Assembly (NCBI GenBank): GCA_001599355.1
Contig: BCGQ01000005.1
Location: forward strand, 993,342-1,057,341
DNA from: Nakazawaea peltata
Lineage: Eukaryota; Ascomycota; Pichiomycetes; Alaninales; Pachysolenaceae
Direction of reading: 5' to 3'
DNA length: 64,000 nt
A program made the translations under genes and the position numbers. The notes below the pieces were generated by a model. The model searched no databases, was not told the DNA's origin, and was given only the letters and a program-made list of their open reading frames with translations. This document shows positions 19,576 through 30,500 of the stretch, one piece after another. Every line of letters starts with the position of its first letter. Within the stretch, counting starts at the first letter, position 1.

Positions 19576-20310
19576 TCTCGCTTCAAAGTCAAGGTGTTTA
19601 GCTCATCCGCTGTCTATCCCTTTTATGATTTGTTTACTTTTTGTGTTTAGTTTTTGTTTATATTTTTTCCTGAGCGTGGCCAGGTGAAATAGGGGGTTAG
19701 GTCGTGTATGGGAGGAGAATTTGAAGGGAGAGCAGGGGAGAGCAGAGAGGGAGGAGGGAGAGCAGTAAGGAAGAGAACGGAGCAGACATTTTAAGAAAAG
19801 AGAGGTTATTTGTGAAGGAGATAGAAGTTGTGATGGTATTGAATTTATTTATTAGTGGAATTGGTGTTTATTGTTGTTCCGTCATTTTCTTGTCTCACCC
19901 TCACGACTCAAAACTTCCTGCCTTATTTGACTCCTAACAATTTCAGTACCTTTTTCCTTACTGATTTTCCCTCCTTCGTATCGCTTAATAAACAATGCCC
20001 CGCGCAATCAAATCTGCATCGACCGTAGAGAAAATATAAAGTCGTGTATATATGACAGATTTCCATTTATGGACAGGAGGTTAAGTGCTCCATAAGGCCG
20101 ACGGTGAGAAGTAGTGGGTGTGCTAGACTTCACCATGGGACACTGGTCAGACCTCCTTTATATTCTCATCTTCTAATCCACATCCCCATCATCTACACTT
20201 ACTCAAATAATAAATAATTTAATAAATAAATAAATAATAATAAATAAAGCTAGATATAAACACTAGCTAATAAATAAAATGCTCACATATCGATCACATC
20301 CTGGCAACAA
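19576..20310. other. Intergenic region with a strong nested inverted repeat
   Basis: It contains the NDD1-like gene's promoter side, a purine-rich block (GGAGAGCAG repeats, 19710-19770), the nested hairpin element at 20071-20160, and a run of AATAAATAAATAA (20205-20280) before the NUKM stop. Confidence 0.6.
20071..20160 (+). ncRNA. Unidentified structured RNA or hairpin element
   Basis: Three nested stems are visible: AGGAGGT (20075-20081) with ACCTCCT (20151-20157); AGTGCTCCAT (20084-20093) with ATGGGACACT (20135-20144), one mismatch and one G-U; and GGTG-AG-AAGT (20103-20112) with ACTTCACC (20127-20134) around a 14-nt loop. No long reading frame crosses it. The strand is not determinable, since the pairing holds on both. 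I do not recognise it as a known RNA. Confidence 0.4.
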
Positions 20311-20919
20311 TTAATAAGCCCGATACCACATACGATGAATCTGAGTGTCCATCATCTTCTTCTGAAGTTGGAATACTCCATACATTAACAGCTCAGATGT
20401 AGGTGGACATCCAGGGACATACACATCTACAGGAACAATCCTATCGACACCTCTGACCACACTGTAAGAATAGTGGTAGTATCCGCCACCATTGGCACAC
20501 GATCCCATACTGATTACCCATCTCGGATAAGGCATCTGATCATAAACTTGTCTCAACAGAGGAGCCATCTTGTTAGTCAAAGTACCAGCCACAATCATAA
20601 TATCAGATTGACGAGGAGACAGTCTGAAAATGATACCTAATCTATCCTGATCATATCTTGGAGCGGACACATGCATCATCTCCACAGCACAACAGGCCAA
20701 TCCGAATGTCAGCGGCCAAAAAGACGACTTTCTAGCCCACATCTTGATCTTATCCAACGTGGTGAACGTGTAGTCCAAGGCATTTGTATTAGGTCTCTTA
20801 GATAAGACAGGTGAATCCACCGACATATTAGAAGGAGTGACATCTTTTGTGGAAATCAATCTAGTCCCACGCAGACTTAACCCAATTCCAGCATTCCTGA
20901 CTCCACTTCTGATCATCAT
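20311..20919 (-). CDS. NUKM: NADH:ubiquinone oxidoreductase PSST/NUKM subunit, mitochondrial
   Basis: 202 residues from the ATG at 20919: a short mitochondrial targeting N-terminus, then the NuoB/PSST core with [11 protein letters not shown] (two of the four N2-cluster cysteines), [20 protein letters not shown] and [11 protein letters not shown] (the others). This subunit carries iron-sulfur cluster N2 beside the quinone site. Three CTG codons (20620-20622, 20557-20559, 20389-20391) lie at the near-invariant Ala of FR-A-SPRQ, MAP-A-LR and SE-A-LMYG, the clearest CUG = Ala evidence in the window. A nuclear complex I gene excludes Saccharomycetaceae, which lost the complex. Confidence 0.98.
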   Translation of the reverse strand: MMIRSGVRNAGIGLSLRGTRLISTKDVTPSNMSVDSPVLSKRPNTNALDYTFTTLDKIKMWARKSSFWPLTFGLACCAVEMMHVSAPRYDQDRLGIIFRLSPRQSDIMIVAGTLTNKMAPLLRQVYDQMPYPRWVISMGSCANGGGYYHYSYSVVRGVDRIVPVDVYVPGCPPTSELLMYGVFQLQKKMMDTQIHRMWYRAY

Positions 20920-21138
20920 CTTTGTTTTTACCAATGATTGGATTCAATCTTATTCCGTTCAATTAATAAACCTCGTCCCACTTAATTTTCGCACCACTTC
21001 AAAGTGGGGAAGTTAATTTGTAAATTGCTCTTTCTCCGCAACAATCCACATTATTTCGTAGTTTGCTAATTTGTATTTATTCGTATTTTGCTCATTTCTA
21101 CATCATCACTTCATATCAATGCTAAATTATCTATACAA

Positions 21139-21760
21139 TCACTGTAATCTTTCCATGTTTGTCTTTATAGTCTCTCTCAAGGCCTCAAAAGGAGATGCTT
21201 GATAAGTCTTGTCGGTCATAATCAATCCGAATCTCTGTCTCTCCAATTGTTCTACCTTTTTAGCACCTTTCAGCGACGTATGAGGATTTGGGTTATGATT
21301 GAGGGGTTTCTTTTCTGGAATAAAAGCATTACCCGATGCAAAAGGATTATTTTGAGGTTCTGGAGACTTCTCCAGAGTTGCTCCTTCAGGAAGAACATCC
21401 AAAAGATCTCCTATATTACCTTTCAATTGAGCCTTCAGTTTCCTCTTCATTCTTCTAAGTGTACTCTTACTCATACCATTACTCAAATTACCTGATTTCA
21501 GGTTCAATTTTTGCAAGAAATCGTTAGTCTTGTCAGATTGCTTCTCTTTCTTACTAATTCTGATCTGATGTAAAAATGGGTTAGCTTCCTTTTGCAAGAC
21601 ATTGACCTTCTGGAACTTGGCCAAAGAAGCTTTAGCCTCAGTTTTACCCGATCTAGAAGCCGCTTTCGATCTTAATGTCTGTTTCTTTTTAATAGCCTGT
21701 CATTTAGTTAGTACTCAAATCATCCCAACAATCTCTCAAATCTCCATTAATACTCACCAT
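21139..21760 (-). CDS. SLX9: Slx9, 40S ribosome biogenesis/export factor, one intron
   Basis: Coding sequence is complement(join(21139..21696, 21758..21760)), 186 residues; exon 1 is the ATG alone. The spliced N-terminus reads M then AIKKKQTLRSKAASR, matching Slx9's KKRNTLRSKAAAR, which confirms the exon. Conserved blocks follow: PFLHQIR, SKKEKQ, LNLKSGNLSNGMSKSTLRRMKRKL and a C-terminal NPF/SPFEALRETIK. Slx9 binds pre-18S rRNA particles and helps 40S export. It is divergent from TOM20, as in S. cerevisiae (YGR081C/YGR082W). Confidence 0.92.
21697..21757 (-). other. SLX9 intron (61 nt)
   Basis: On the minus strand it begins GTGAGT directly after the ATG, has TACTAAC as branch point and ends GACAG. 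At 61 nt it is near the lower size limit for yeast introns. Confidence 0.92.
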
Positions 21761-22009
21761 CTTCCTTATCCTTCAACGCCTCCTGTCCTCAACCTCATCC
21801 CTTCCAATTTGAGCCTTAAGCAAAAAAAAAAAAAATTTTACCCCCGGTCATCGTGAGCCATGTCAGCTGAACGCTACCCTCGGAAAACACACAAAGCACG
21901 TGACTTGAGCTAACCCACATTTTCGCAATGGGAAAATTTTTCTAATCGACGATTCATAAAGAGAAGGAAGGGCGTTTCAAGTGACACAGGATACTATATT
22001 GACGATAAG

Positions 22010-22546
22010 ATGAGTTCTAGATGGGCTATTTTCGGTGGTGTTGCCGCCGCTGCAGTTGTTGGATACTGCGTCTACTTTGATTACAGCAGAAGAGCCTCGC
22101 CAGAGTTCAGAAGAAAATTGAAGAAGAACGCTAAGAAGTACAAGAAGTTGCAAGTAGAGAAGGAGGAGACCGATAAGAAGGCCAAGTTTGTTGCCATTAA
22201 GGACAAATTGACTGCCTCTTTGAGCGCTGACCCATTGCCAACTGCCGATGAGGAGAAGCAAAACTACTTCTTACAACAAGTTGCTTTAGGTGAACAACTT
22301 GCTCTGCAACCAGGTGGAGAGGAAGACGCTGCCATCAGTTTCTACAAGGCTCTTGCCATCTACCCACAACCAGCTGAATTGTTGAGTGTCTTCCAAAAGT
22401 CGATTCCTGAGAACATTTACCAATTGATTGTCTTTTTAATTGCCGTTCAACCTCCTCTGTCTTTGGCCAACATCTTGGGTGAAGACTTCTCTGCCGTTGA
22501 CGGTAACATCCAAGTCATTAGCCCAGGTGAAGATGACGTCCAATAG
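22010..22546 (+). CDS. TOM20: Mitochondrial import receptor Tom20
   Basis: 178 residues: an N-terminal membrane anchor (about 5-25, FGGVAAAAVVGYCVYFDY) then a basic linker RRASPEFRRKLKK and the cytosolic helical receptor domain with the TPR-like FYKALAIYPQPAELLSVFQKSIPENIYQLI block, as in Tom20. It is an outer-membrane receptor that binds amphipathic presequences and hands them to Tom22/Tom40. Codon use is biased, as expected for an abundant protein. It shares a roughly 250-bp divergent promoter with SLX9. Confidence 0.96.
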   Translation: MSSRWAIFGGVAAAAVVGYCVYFDYSRRASPEFRRKLKKNAKKYKKLQVEKEETDKKAKFVAIKDKLTASLSADPLPTADEEKQNYFLQQVALGEQLALQPGGEEDAAISFYKALAIYPQPAELLSVFQKSIPENIYQLIVFLIAVQPPLSLANILGEDFSAVDGNIQVISPGEDDVQ

Positions 22547-22834
22547 ATGCTTTTTTTCTCAGCTATTTTCTCAAAACTGTATATATTTATTATATATGTC
22601 GGCTATGTTCCAGACAATTTTGCTATGAATAAATGAGTTCATTTGTAATACGATTTCTTCTCTATATTCGCTACGTTCTCTACATTCTCTACATTCTCCA
22701 TACAACTTATAACAATCAATATATTATACATCCGCAATGTAATCACCCTCCGATATATTCTCGTCTCTATATCTTACCATAGGGTGGAGGGAGAAGTGGA
22801 AGGCTCAAAAATTGCAACCCCGGACCTTCCGGAA

Positions 22835-23173
22835 TCAACTGAAATGGACCACAAGAGGCACAATAATAACAATCAAAAGAACAATTATTCCAATCACAAT
22901 ACATAATCTCATTTTCATGTCCTTCCACCACATCTGTTTTCTCACTCTGTTAGCGCCTCTTCTGAAACCTTGAGCACTCACCAGCAAATTGTCGGCCTTG
23001 TCTTGGATAGAGTCCAATCTCTCTCCTCTTTCGGCAACCTTGTTGATGTTGTCTCTCATGATATCAACAGTGTCATTAATCTGCTGCTGGATGTCCAGTG
23101 TTCTGGACTGTTGTTGTGTGTTGCTGCTTCCATTGGTTGGCACGTATGGGTCGTATGGTACTGAAGATGACAT
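22835..23173 (-). CDS. SNC2: Exocytic v-SNARE synaptobrevin
   Basis: 112 residues: a short Pro/Gln-rich N-terminus, an R-SNARE motif (about 28-85, with the central Arg in [20 protein letters not shown]), the membrane-proximal [14 protein letters not shown] and a C-terminal transmembrane anchor. It drives fusion of secretory vesicles and endosomal recycling at the plasma membrane with Sso/Sec9. In S. cerevisiae SNC1 lies next to a class V myosin gene (MYO4); MYO2 is 4.4 kb away here. No intron is needed, unlike S. cerevisiae SNC1. The SNC1/SNC2 distinction cannot be made because most yeasts have a single gene. Confidence 0.96.
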   Translation of the reverse strand: MSSSVPYDPYVPTNGSSNTQQQSRTLDIQQQINDTVDIMRDNINKVAERGERLDSIQDKADNLLVSAQGFRRGANRVRKQMWWKDMKMRLCIVIGIIVLLIVIIVPLVVHFS

Positions 23174-23530
23174 CTCGAACTATAAACTATTTGGATCAAC
23201 AGCGCTGATTTTTCTCGCAATGCTCTTTTATCGCCTTCAAATCAATCCCTGATCTTTCCTTAAACTTCTAAAAAAAACCTGACTAAATGTCATTTATTAG
23301 GTGTCCCTTTGCCTCCTTTTGTGATGGCCAATTGGGTTTTTGTGCACGACCTGATACGATGCACTTAATTTTTCTGGAAGTTTTATTTTCGTAATTTGCT
23401 CGGTTGTTTATATACTTTTCGTCCTTTTCCCGCTCCAATTGGAGGATGGAAAGGGACTTGAAGATCTGATATTACGTGACCAGATACTTCAGGATCAGAT
23501 ACTTCGAGATCAGGTTTAGGAACTCAAGAT
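23174..23530. promoter_or_regulatory. Divergent SNC/BOL1 promoter
   Basis: A 357-bp gap between divergent starts. A short repeat of AGATACTTC/AGATCAG strings (GATCAGATACTTCAGGATCAGATACTTCGAGATC, split here as two CAGATACTTC copies at about 23482 and 23497) lies just before the BOL1 ATG. Nothing else is recognised. Confidence 0.35.
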
Positions 23531-23896
23531 ATGTTCAGCCGTTTGGTAGGAAGATCTTTCACCAGAAATATGACATCAACTTCAGGGTTAGGAGAACTGG
23601 CAGGGCCTATTGAGCAAGCTATCAAGTCCAAGATCGAATTGGCGCTTAAACCGGTACATTTCACCATTGATAACGACTCTCGGAAACATTCTGGACATCA
23701 TGGTTTAAGAGGTGCTGATAATACGACGGAATCTCATTTCAGAATGACCGTGGTCTCATCGGAATTTGCCGGTAAAAACCAACCAACTAGACATCGTATG
23801 ATTTACAAATTATTAGATGAGGAAATCAAAGAGAAGGGACTTCATGCTATTCAGTTGAAGACCAAAACACCAGAAGAATGGGAAAAGACAAAGTAG
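23531..23896 (+). CDS. BOL1: BolA-family mitochondrial iron-sulfur assembly factor
   Basis: 121 residues with a presequence-like N-terminus (Arg/Ser/Phe-rich, about 1-14) and a BolA domain: GPIEQAIKSKIELALKP, the HSGHHGLRG loop with conserved His, SHFRMTVVSSEFAGK and RHRMIYKLLDEE. BolA proteins partner monothiol glutaredoxin 5 in passing clusters to lipoyl synthase and other mitochondrial enzymes. It is convergent with GCV3, whose H protein is lipoylated; the same convergent pair exists in S. cerevisiae (YAL044W-A/YAL044C), so orthology is firm. Confidence 0.95.
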   Translation: MFSRLVGRSFTRNMTSTSGLGELAGPIEQAIKSKIELALKPVHFTIDNDSRKHSGHHGLRGADNTTESHFRMTVVSSEFAGKNQPTRHRMIYKLLDEEIKEKGLHAIQLKTKTPEEWEKTK

Positions 23897-23949
23897 AATC
23901 ATGTTTATAGACGAAACGTATTTATTATTTAATTAACATGGTAGATAAA

Positions 23950-24489
23950 TTACTCTTGCTCTTCCAAGAATGCTTGGTATTCCAGCTCGGTCATCAAAGT
24001 GGCCTCGTTCAATTGGTCGGCACTCAGGATTCTCATCTTGGCGATCCAACCATCTCCCATAGGGTCGTTGTTGATCAACTCTGGGCTGTCGTTCAACTCC
24101 TCATTGACCTCGAGAACCTCACCATCGATAGGACTGTAGATCTCAGAGGCGGACTTGACACTCTCGACACTTCCGATGGAGTCACCAGCAGAGACAACCT
24201 CGTCACTTACCTCTGGCAACTCGATGTAGGTGGCATCTCCTAAAGCATCGGCAGCGTATGTGGTGATACCGATGAAAGTAGTTCCATCTGGGTGAGCAGC
24301 TACCCACTCGTGTTCTTGTGTGTATTTAACGGTGATTGGACCGGCAGAGTACTTGCTGACAATTGATTCCTTGTTGATTTGGTTGATAGTGGAGCTGAAT
24401 CTGAGGAAACCTTGGGCGGCAAACAATCTGGTTGGTTGGGCAATGGTAGTGGCGCCGAAAACGGCTCTTCTGGAGGCTAACAGGAACAT
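23950..24489 (-). CDS. GCV3: Glycine cleavage system H protein, mitochondrial
   Basis: 179 residues from the ATG at 24489 (upstream in-frame TTG rejected). A mitochondrial presequence (about 1-35, Arg/Ala/Phe-rich) precedes the GcvH fold: YTQEHEWV, GITTYAADALGD and the lipoylation site GSVESVKSASEIYSP with Lys112. H protein carries the aminomethyl group between the P, T and L proteins on its lipoyl arm; Gcv3 also serves as first acceptor in mitochondrial lipoate synthesis. It is convergent with BOL1 with 53 bp between stops. Confidence 0.97.
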   Translation of the reverse strand: MFLLASRRAVFGATTIAQPTRLFAAQGFLRFSSTINQINKESIVSKYSAGPITVKYTQEHEWVAAHPDGTTFIGITTYAADALGDATYIELPEVSDEVVSAGDSIGSVESVKSASEIYSPIDGEVLEVNEELNDSPELINNDPMGDGWIAKMRILSADQLNEATLMTELEYQAFLEEQE

Positions 24490-24779
24490 TTTAATGTGTA
24501 AATTCAATGACTTGCAAATCCAATAAACTATAGATATCGCCGTTTCCCCCTATATATATAGTTTTAGGCGGCCTAAATGGCTTTTTCCAAAGACGCGGGC
24601 TGAATTTTTGACCGAGTTTGTGGTTTTTTTGACTCTCGCGCAAAAAAATTGACTCTGATGGTTATCTAATTTTGACTCTGTTCGGGTGTATCCCCTTTTT
24701 TTTTGTATAGTACAAAATGGGCCAAGTAGCCGCATCTACATAGTGAGGAAGATAAATAAAAATAAAATAGATTCAAAAA

Positions 24780-26561
24780 CTAGGAAGTGGTAGAGGTAAC
24801 ACTGAAAGCATCAACATCGACACCGATACAACCGGCAAAACAGGCAGTCAAGAATGAGGCCATGAAACCAGTGAGCAAAGAACTCCATAAAACGGCGGTG
24901 ATATCCTTGGATCTTTCTGGCGCCAATCTGATGAAAATGGCAATCTTCTCAGCCAGAGTACCAAGGTTAGCGTAAGAACACAAGACGTAGGTTGCAAGCA
25001 TTTGAGATCTCTTACTGAGCTCGGTCATAGTCAACAACTCTTCATAAGCATTGTACTCATTGTAGATGAACTTGGTACCCAACAACTTGGAAACGTGGTA
25101 TACATCTTTTCTGGAAACACCAAGGAAGAAAGTCAGTGGGTAGAAAAGGTAACCCAAGATCATCTCCATGGTCAAAGCTTTGATCTTCCAGTATCCACCG
25201 AACCAGGTCAAGAGGGAGTCAAGTAAACTGACAGTAGCATTGATACACAACAAGTTGGTGAAAATAGCCAAACAAACCATCATACCAATCCAAGAACCTT
25301 GCGAGAAAGCATGGACCACGTTGTGAGGTTTATCGGTGGCATCTTTGTCGATATCGACTTTAACACCTCCCTTAGTAACTTGTTCCTCTGTCTCTGGGTA
25401 TCTCAACTTAGTTAAAGCCATACACAGAGGAATGGCCATGACGGCACTGGTTAACAAAGCTGCGATATTCAAACCAAGACCGGCATAAGAAACGATAGCA
25501 CCACCAGAAATAGTACTGAAACCAGTAGCAGACATGGTGTGGAATTCGGCGATAGTGGAATAGGGCAAGTATGGCTTCAATAAAATAGCGGCCTCACCTT
25601 GACCGATGAATGGAGCAGCTGCAGCAACAATAGCTTCGACACCGGAAAGCTCCATACCCCAGGTGAAAACGGCAGAAACCTTAAGGACAGCCCATTGGAC
25701 CCAACCAATGTAGGCCAAGACATATACAGTAGAAGAGAAGAACATGATTGCAGGGAAGACATTCATGGTGAAGTAACCTGAGTTGTACAGCAATTCTTCA
25801 CTAAATAAGAAAGTGCTACCCTTCTTAGCAAACTTCAAGAATATCTGGGCCTCCTGGGCAACCCATAAGAACAAGTCGTGACCAGCACCAGTTCTTAAGA
25901 TGAAAAGACCAAGGACAAACTGACCCAAAATAGCACTGAATACAGCCTTCCAATTGATCAGTTTTCTGTTATTGGAAGATAAGAAGAAGAGTCCGATACA
26001 AAGCCAGTAACCGATGAAACTGATCAATCTGTCGACTCTGGCACTTCCGTCTTCTGGGGCTTGGATGAAAGTAGCCAATAAATGCACGGTGATTAAGAGA
26101 GCAAAAGCAGCAACAGGTCTAAACTTTGCTGGGATGATTTTGTAAACCAAGTCGACACATGGGTTCCAAACCGACAGCACCAGAGTGACTACCAGCAGTG
26201 ATGGGACGTACCAAAAGATAAAACGCAACATGAAACAAGCATAAACACATGTTGGAATCAACCAATGAGGTCTATGTTTCTTCTGAACCAATATAGAAAT
26301 CCACCACAGGGTGAAGAAACATGCCCAGAATAAATGGACAAATGGTCTGAATTTAGGATAATACTTCTTGAAAGTCAGTTTCAATCCAGGTTTCTCCTCT
26401 TCAACAGTAGTTTCGAAATTATCCAACTCCTTCACTTTGAAGTGAGTGTGGTCTTTCTCGTTGGAGTCCGAAGAAAGGTTCTCTGGAGAACCATCCAGAG
26501 GAACATCTTCCATCTCATCATAAACAGATCTTCTAGAGTTTACGTTCTCAAGGCCTGCCAT
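24780..26561 (-). CDS. Concentrative nucleoside transporter (CNT/SLC28 family)
   Basis: 593 residues: a cytosolic acidic N-terminus (about 1-80), then about 10-13 hydrophobic segments with the three CNT blocks in order. Near residues 320-360 is GQGEAAILLKPYLPYSTIAEFHTMSATGFSTISGG, written here in parts: GQGEAAILLKPYL and AEFHTMSATGFSTISG, the nucleoside/cation-binding motifs of CNTs. A late SYANLGTLAEKIAIF segment matches the family's C-terminal SYALCGFAN-like block. By family it imports nucleosides coupled to H+ or Na+. S. cerevisiae lacks CNTs; many other yeasts keep one. An unusual cluster of GATAAG sites upstream suggests nitrogen control. Confidence 0.9.
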   Translation of the reverse strand: MAGLENVNSRRSVYDEMEDVPLDGSPENLSSDSNEKDHTHFKVKELDNFETTVEEEKPGLKLTFKKYYPKFRPFVHLFWACFFTLWWISILVQKKHRPHWLIPTCVYACFMLRFIFWYVPSLLVVTLVLSVWNPCVDLVYKIIPAKFRPVAAFALLITVHLLATFIQAPEDGSARVDRLISFIGYWLCIGLFFLSSNNRKLINWKAVFSAILGQFVLGLFILRTGAGHDLFLWVAQEAQIFLKFAKKGSTFLFSEELLYNSGYFTMNVFPAIMFFSSTVYVLAYIGWVQWAVLKVSAVFTWGMELSGVEAIVAAAAPFIGQGEAAILLKPYLPYSTIAEFHTMSATGFSTISGGAIVSYAGLGLNIAALLTSAVMAIPLCMALTKLRYPETEEQVTKGGVKVDIDKDATDKPHNVVHAFSQGSWIGMMVCLAIFTNLLCINATVSLLDSLLTWFGGYWKIKALTMEMILGYLFYPLTFFLGVSRKDVYHVSKLLGTKFIYNEYNAYEELLTMTELSKRSQMLATYVLCSYANLGTLAEKIAIFIRLAPERSKDITAVLWSSLLTGFMASFLTACFAGCIGVDVDAFSVTSTTS

Positions 26562-27538
26562 ATTTACTAAGTTTCTACTTTTGACAACCTTCTACTTGGA
26601 TGCTTCTACAATGACATATATATAATAAGCGACATCTTCGATAGTTGCATTGATTTCCTCGAAGTCTTATCTAATCTTATCTGGTATCGGCAAAGTGAAT
26701 AATTTTTACACAATAGGCGCATAAGGTTAATCTATGATAATTTTCCACTGCTAGTCAAAACGGGCATATGAGCGATGTGGGGCCCGCATGAAGAAGGGTG
26801 CAAAATGTCAAGATCAGTGTTATCTTGAAACAACGACTCAATCCGCAGGCCGTCGATATCGACCTGATCTGTATAGTGTTCGTTCAGCCCTTCTTATCGA
26901 TAAGCATATAGAATCTTATCTCGCTTTTGTTGATCTCTCCAACTGATATCTTGCATTTTAACTATCCGAGTACCCTTCATCTCAGTCGCATATTGTTTGT
27001 CTTATCCGAATTTGAACTTGAAAATTTTTTTCTCCGACTGTTATCGGTTGCGATAAGAATCGGAAGGCGCGAAGAATACCCAAAATGGATCTGAGGGCGG
27101 ATCGAGATAAGGGGGAAGGTGAACACGATGAAATATTCAACTCGTTATGGTTGGGAGCCCTTAGGATCTGTTGATATTGGAGAAGGAGATTGTCGGAACT
27201 GTTGAGGATGGAATCATCTTCATCACTTGACTCGGTGAACGTCTGACCCGGGCACTGACCCTTCCCCGACTCCCTTCCCCAACCTCTCATCTTATCTTTA
27301 CCCTTTAAAGGTAGTGCAGATTTTTCAAAAAATCCCGGTTATAGGTGATAACCCCTTTTTTGTGCCGATACCGGGGATGGTTAACCGGGGGTTTTCCGGG
27401 GTTGCAGGGGGAGTGGTCAGGTGATATTCCGGGGGCCACACCTAACACTTCTCAGCTCTACATTTTTAGCTCTACATTCTCGAATAATAACTAATATATT
27501 ATAAACATATAGAAAATAAAATATCGAATCCCTTACCT
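26562..27538. other. Intergenic region between MYO2 stop and nucleoside transporter start
   Basis: 977 bp that must hold the transporter promoter and the MYO2 3' end. The GATA cluster fills most of it; a G/C-rich GGGG/CCGGGG block follows (27330-27430). No gene is visible. Confidence 0.5.
26666..27296 (-). promoter_or_regulatory. GATAAG cluster upstream of the nucleoside transporter
   Basis: Nine exact GATAAG/CTTATC hexamers: 26666-26671, 26676-26681, 26893-26898, 26899-26904 (back to back), 26915-26920, 27001-27006, 27052-27057, 27106-27111 and 27291-27296. Chance predicts about 0.3 in this length. Such sites bind Gln3/Gat1-type activators in nitrogen catabolite repression. Confidence 0.7.
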
Positions 27539-30500
27539 CTACATAGTGGACTCTATCTCAGCATTCTTAGACACCAATTCCACAATACGTCTGACAGTTG
27601 GAAGGTTGAGGAAACTTGGAATGTACAGTTCCACCTTGTTGAACTCTCTCAATCCGACTTCTCTGAATGGATCCTTGAAAGTGCGGTCTCCATCGGCTCC
27701 ATTGATTTCTACAAAGTAAGAACCTTCTTCGTCGTCTTCCTTCACCTTCTTCAGCATAGCAGCCAAGACAACTGGAGAGATTGGAGTCTCGTAATCGGCA
27801 ACTTGGTATTGACTGATCAATTTCTTGATCTGAGATGGGTTCAAAGCGTAACAAATTTCGTAGATAATCTCGATGTCGTCCTCGGTGTTCTTTCTCAATT
27901 GTAATAACTTGGAAGTTTGGAACAAATGGATCATGTAATTGCTTCCCTCTTGGATCTCATGGGTCTTACACCACTCTTCCAATCTGGTGACATTGTAACT
28001 CAATTGCAAACCTCTCTTCCAACTCAAGAAGTTTCTTCTCATGATCAAGTCATTGAAACAGACGGCATCGATAAATCTCAATAATTCTATCACCACTTCA
28101 TTGATGACTTCTTCCTCAAAGAAGAACGACTTCATCGACCAATAAACGGTGTTCAAGAATGTCAACAAGTCGTCCATCTTGTACTGGACTCCCTGAGAGA
28201 ATACCTTGGAAAGGAATGGAGACGAATCGGCGGCGATAAACCCAGGTAATGCTTGTGAAAGAAGAACTGCACTAATCAGTTTCTTACCCAAATCTTTCTC
28301 CATCTTCTTCATCCACATGTTATAGATATTGTAACTCAACGACTCGAAGTCTTCCTTGACTACAGCGACCAATTTCAAGTATTCATCGTACTCAGCATCA
28401 CTCATCTCCTTCGAGATATCCTCGTTAGCAATGATAGTCGATTGAGCAAAGCTGACAAACGAGTACAACTCGTGAGTGTTGGACAACCAGAAGGCACCAT
28501 GAGAGATGACATCATCATCCTTCAAGTTGGCGACCAAATTCTGGATGATGCTCAACACTTCACCAAGGAAATCTTCACTCTCTTTAGTCAATCCTAATCT
28601 CCACATATCACTCAAGATGATAATGATGATTCTGGATGGGAATAATACTTCCTTTCTTGTCAAATCACTAGCAGCACTAGGGTTTGGAATCTTCAATCCC
28701 TTCAAAAGACCTTCGACAATCTCCTTGTGCAATGACTTGGAGTCTTGCAAGAGTTTCCATAACTCGTCATTGATAGCAGCAACATTGTTAGAAATCAACT
28801 CATCCTTTGATACTGGCATTACCGATACTGGTCTAGGGGTATAATTCTGGATAGGAGAAGACCATGGGGCGTTGCCATTTTGAGCAGAAGGAGACATCGA
28901 ATGACGGTTGGCAACGTTACGTTGCTTTGTTGGAGTACTAGAAGGAGCAGCAGACTTGGAGAATGCCAGTCTCTGTTCCTTGAGAGCAATGATATCCGAT
29001 TTGAGTTGGACAATAGTACTGTTCAACGACTCTTTCTCCGAGTCTCTCTCCAACAAATCCTTCTTGGCTTGGTTCAACTCGTCGATGTTCTTCTTGACCT
29101 CGCTTCTCAACTCGTCTTGTTCCTTGAGTAATTCTTCGATACGTTTCTGAGCTCCCGAGTAGTCTTTCTTTACTGAGTCCAATTCTTGAGTCAATTTGGC
29201 CACTTCTTCCATGTGTTCTTTGGCCTTTGAGTCGTACTTCTCGTTGAGTTCCACTTCTCTCAGGGAGTGGGTATTGGAACCTTCGGTGACCAACAGTTGA
29301 AGTTTCTCGATCTCGGTCATCAAGTTCTTGTTGTCCTGGATCTTGGTGGTCAAACTTTGAGTCAATTCGATCACCTTGTTCTCCAAATTGTACTGAACAC
29401 TTTGTAATTTGGCGACCGATTTCAGTTCCACCTTCAATTGTTTCAACTCCTTGACGGCATTACGACGACGGATCAGAGATTGTACAGTGACTGTAGCCTT
29501 TCTATAATTGAAGAAATCTCTCTTTCCTTGGTAAGATCTCCAGGCATTTTGAATGGTGGTGGCCGACTTCAAATGTCTCATCTTCAATGTCTCTCTTCTG
29601 GCTTTCAATCCACGGATGGCGTTCTGTAAAGTGACGATCGAAGTCAAAGTCTCGTTGAATTGACGTCTGGCGGTGTAACCTCTGACCAGAGTTTGGATCA
29701 AAGTGGCAGCATGGTCCTCGATTTCCTTGGTAATACGTGTTCTGGCCATCTTTCCTCTCAAGACGGTCTGCAAATCCACCATGGATTTACGGATCTCAAG
29801 GAATTGACGACGATAGTACACCAGTCTCATATTCTTCTGGATCATTACGGCACTCTTGTGCAACTTATCACTTCTCAATTTCTCCAAATAAGCCAACATA
29901 CCAGCTTTAAAGAAGATCTTGGTATTACCCAACTGGTACTTCTCTTTGGAATCGATAGTGTTGGTCAAGATACTTTGACATAAGCTGTTAATGGTGTCGG
30001 AACTGGCCTTACCACCTGCTACTTTCTCCCATTCTTCCGAGGCAACAAGGATATGGTATCTGTCGGCGAACTCCAGGTAGGTCCATCTGGATGGGAAACC
30101 AGCACAAGAGATTCTGATCGTTTCCAAGACACCACAAGCTCTCAATTGGGCCAAGACCATCAACGGGTCAAATTCCCAAGCCTTCTTCTGCTCGTTCGGT
30201 TTGATACAACGGATATAGTGGACATTAGTGGAGTTGATGGTCTTCATTAACTCAATCAACGAGTTCTTGAAGATCGAACCCAACGTTGGTTTCTTATTAG
30301 CGGCACTCAGACGACCTGGTTTGGCTGTTGCGGCAGCTGCCAGTTGAGCCTTCAGAAGAATCTCAGCATTACGGTCAACAGTACCTAAGACATCCTTCAA
30401 CAACTCGTTGGAAGTGGCCTTCAAAGTGTCTAAATGACCGTCAGAGACGGTATCTCTGTTCTTCTCGATGAACCCATCCTTGTCATAAGTGACATCCAAA

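Noticed and set aside
20071-20160. The hairpin element as a tRNA or 5S rRNA
   Set aside because: Short resemblances (GTTAAGTGC, AGTAGTGGGTG) occur, but there is no T-loop TTCGA, no cloverleaf and no full 5S helix set.
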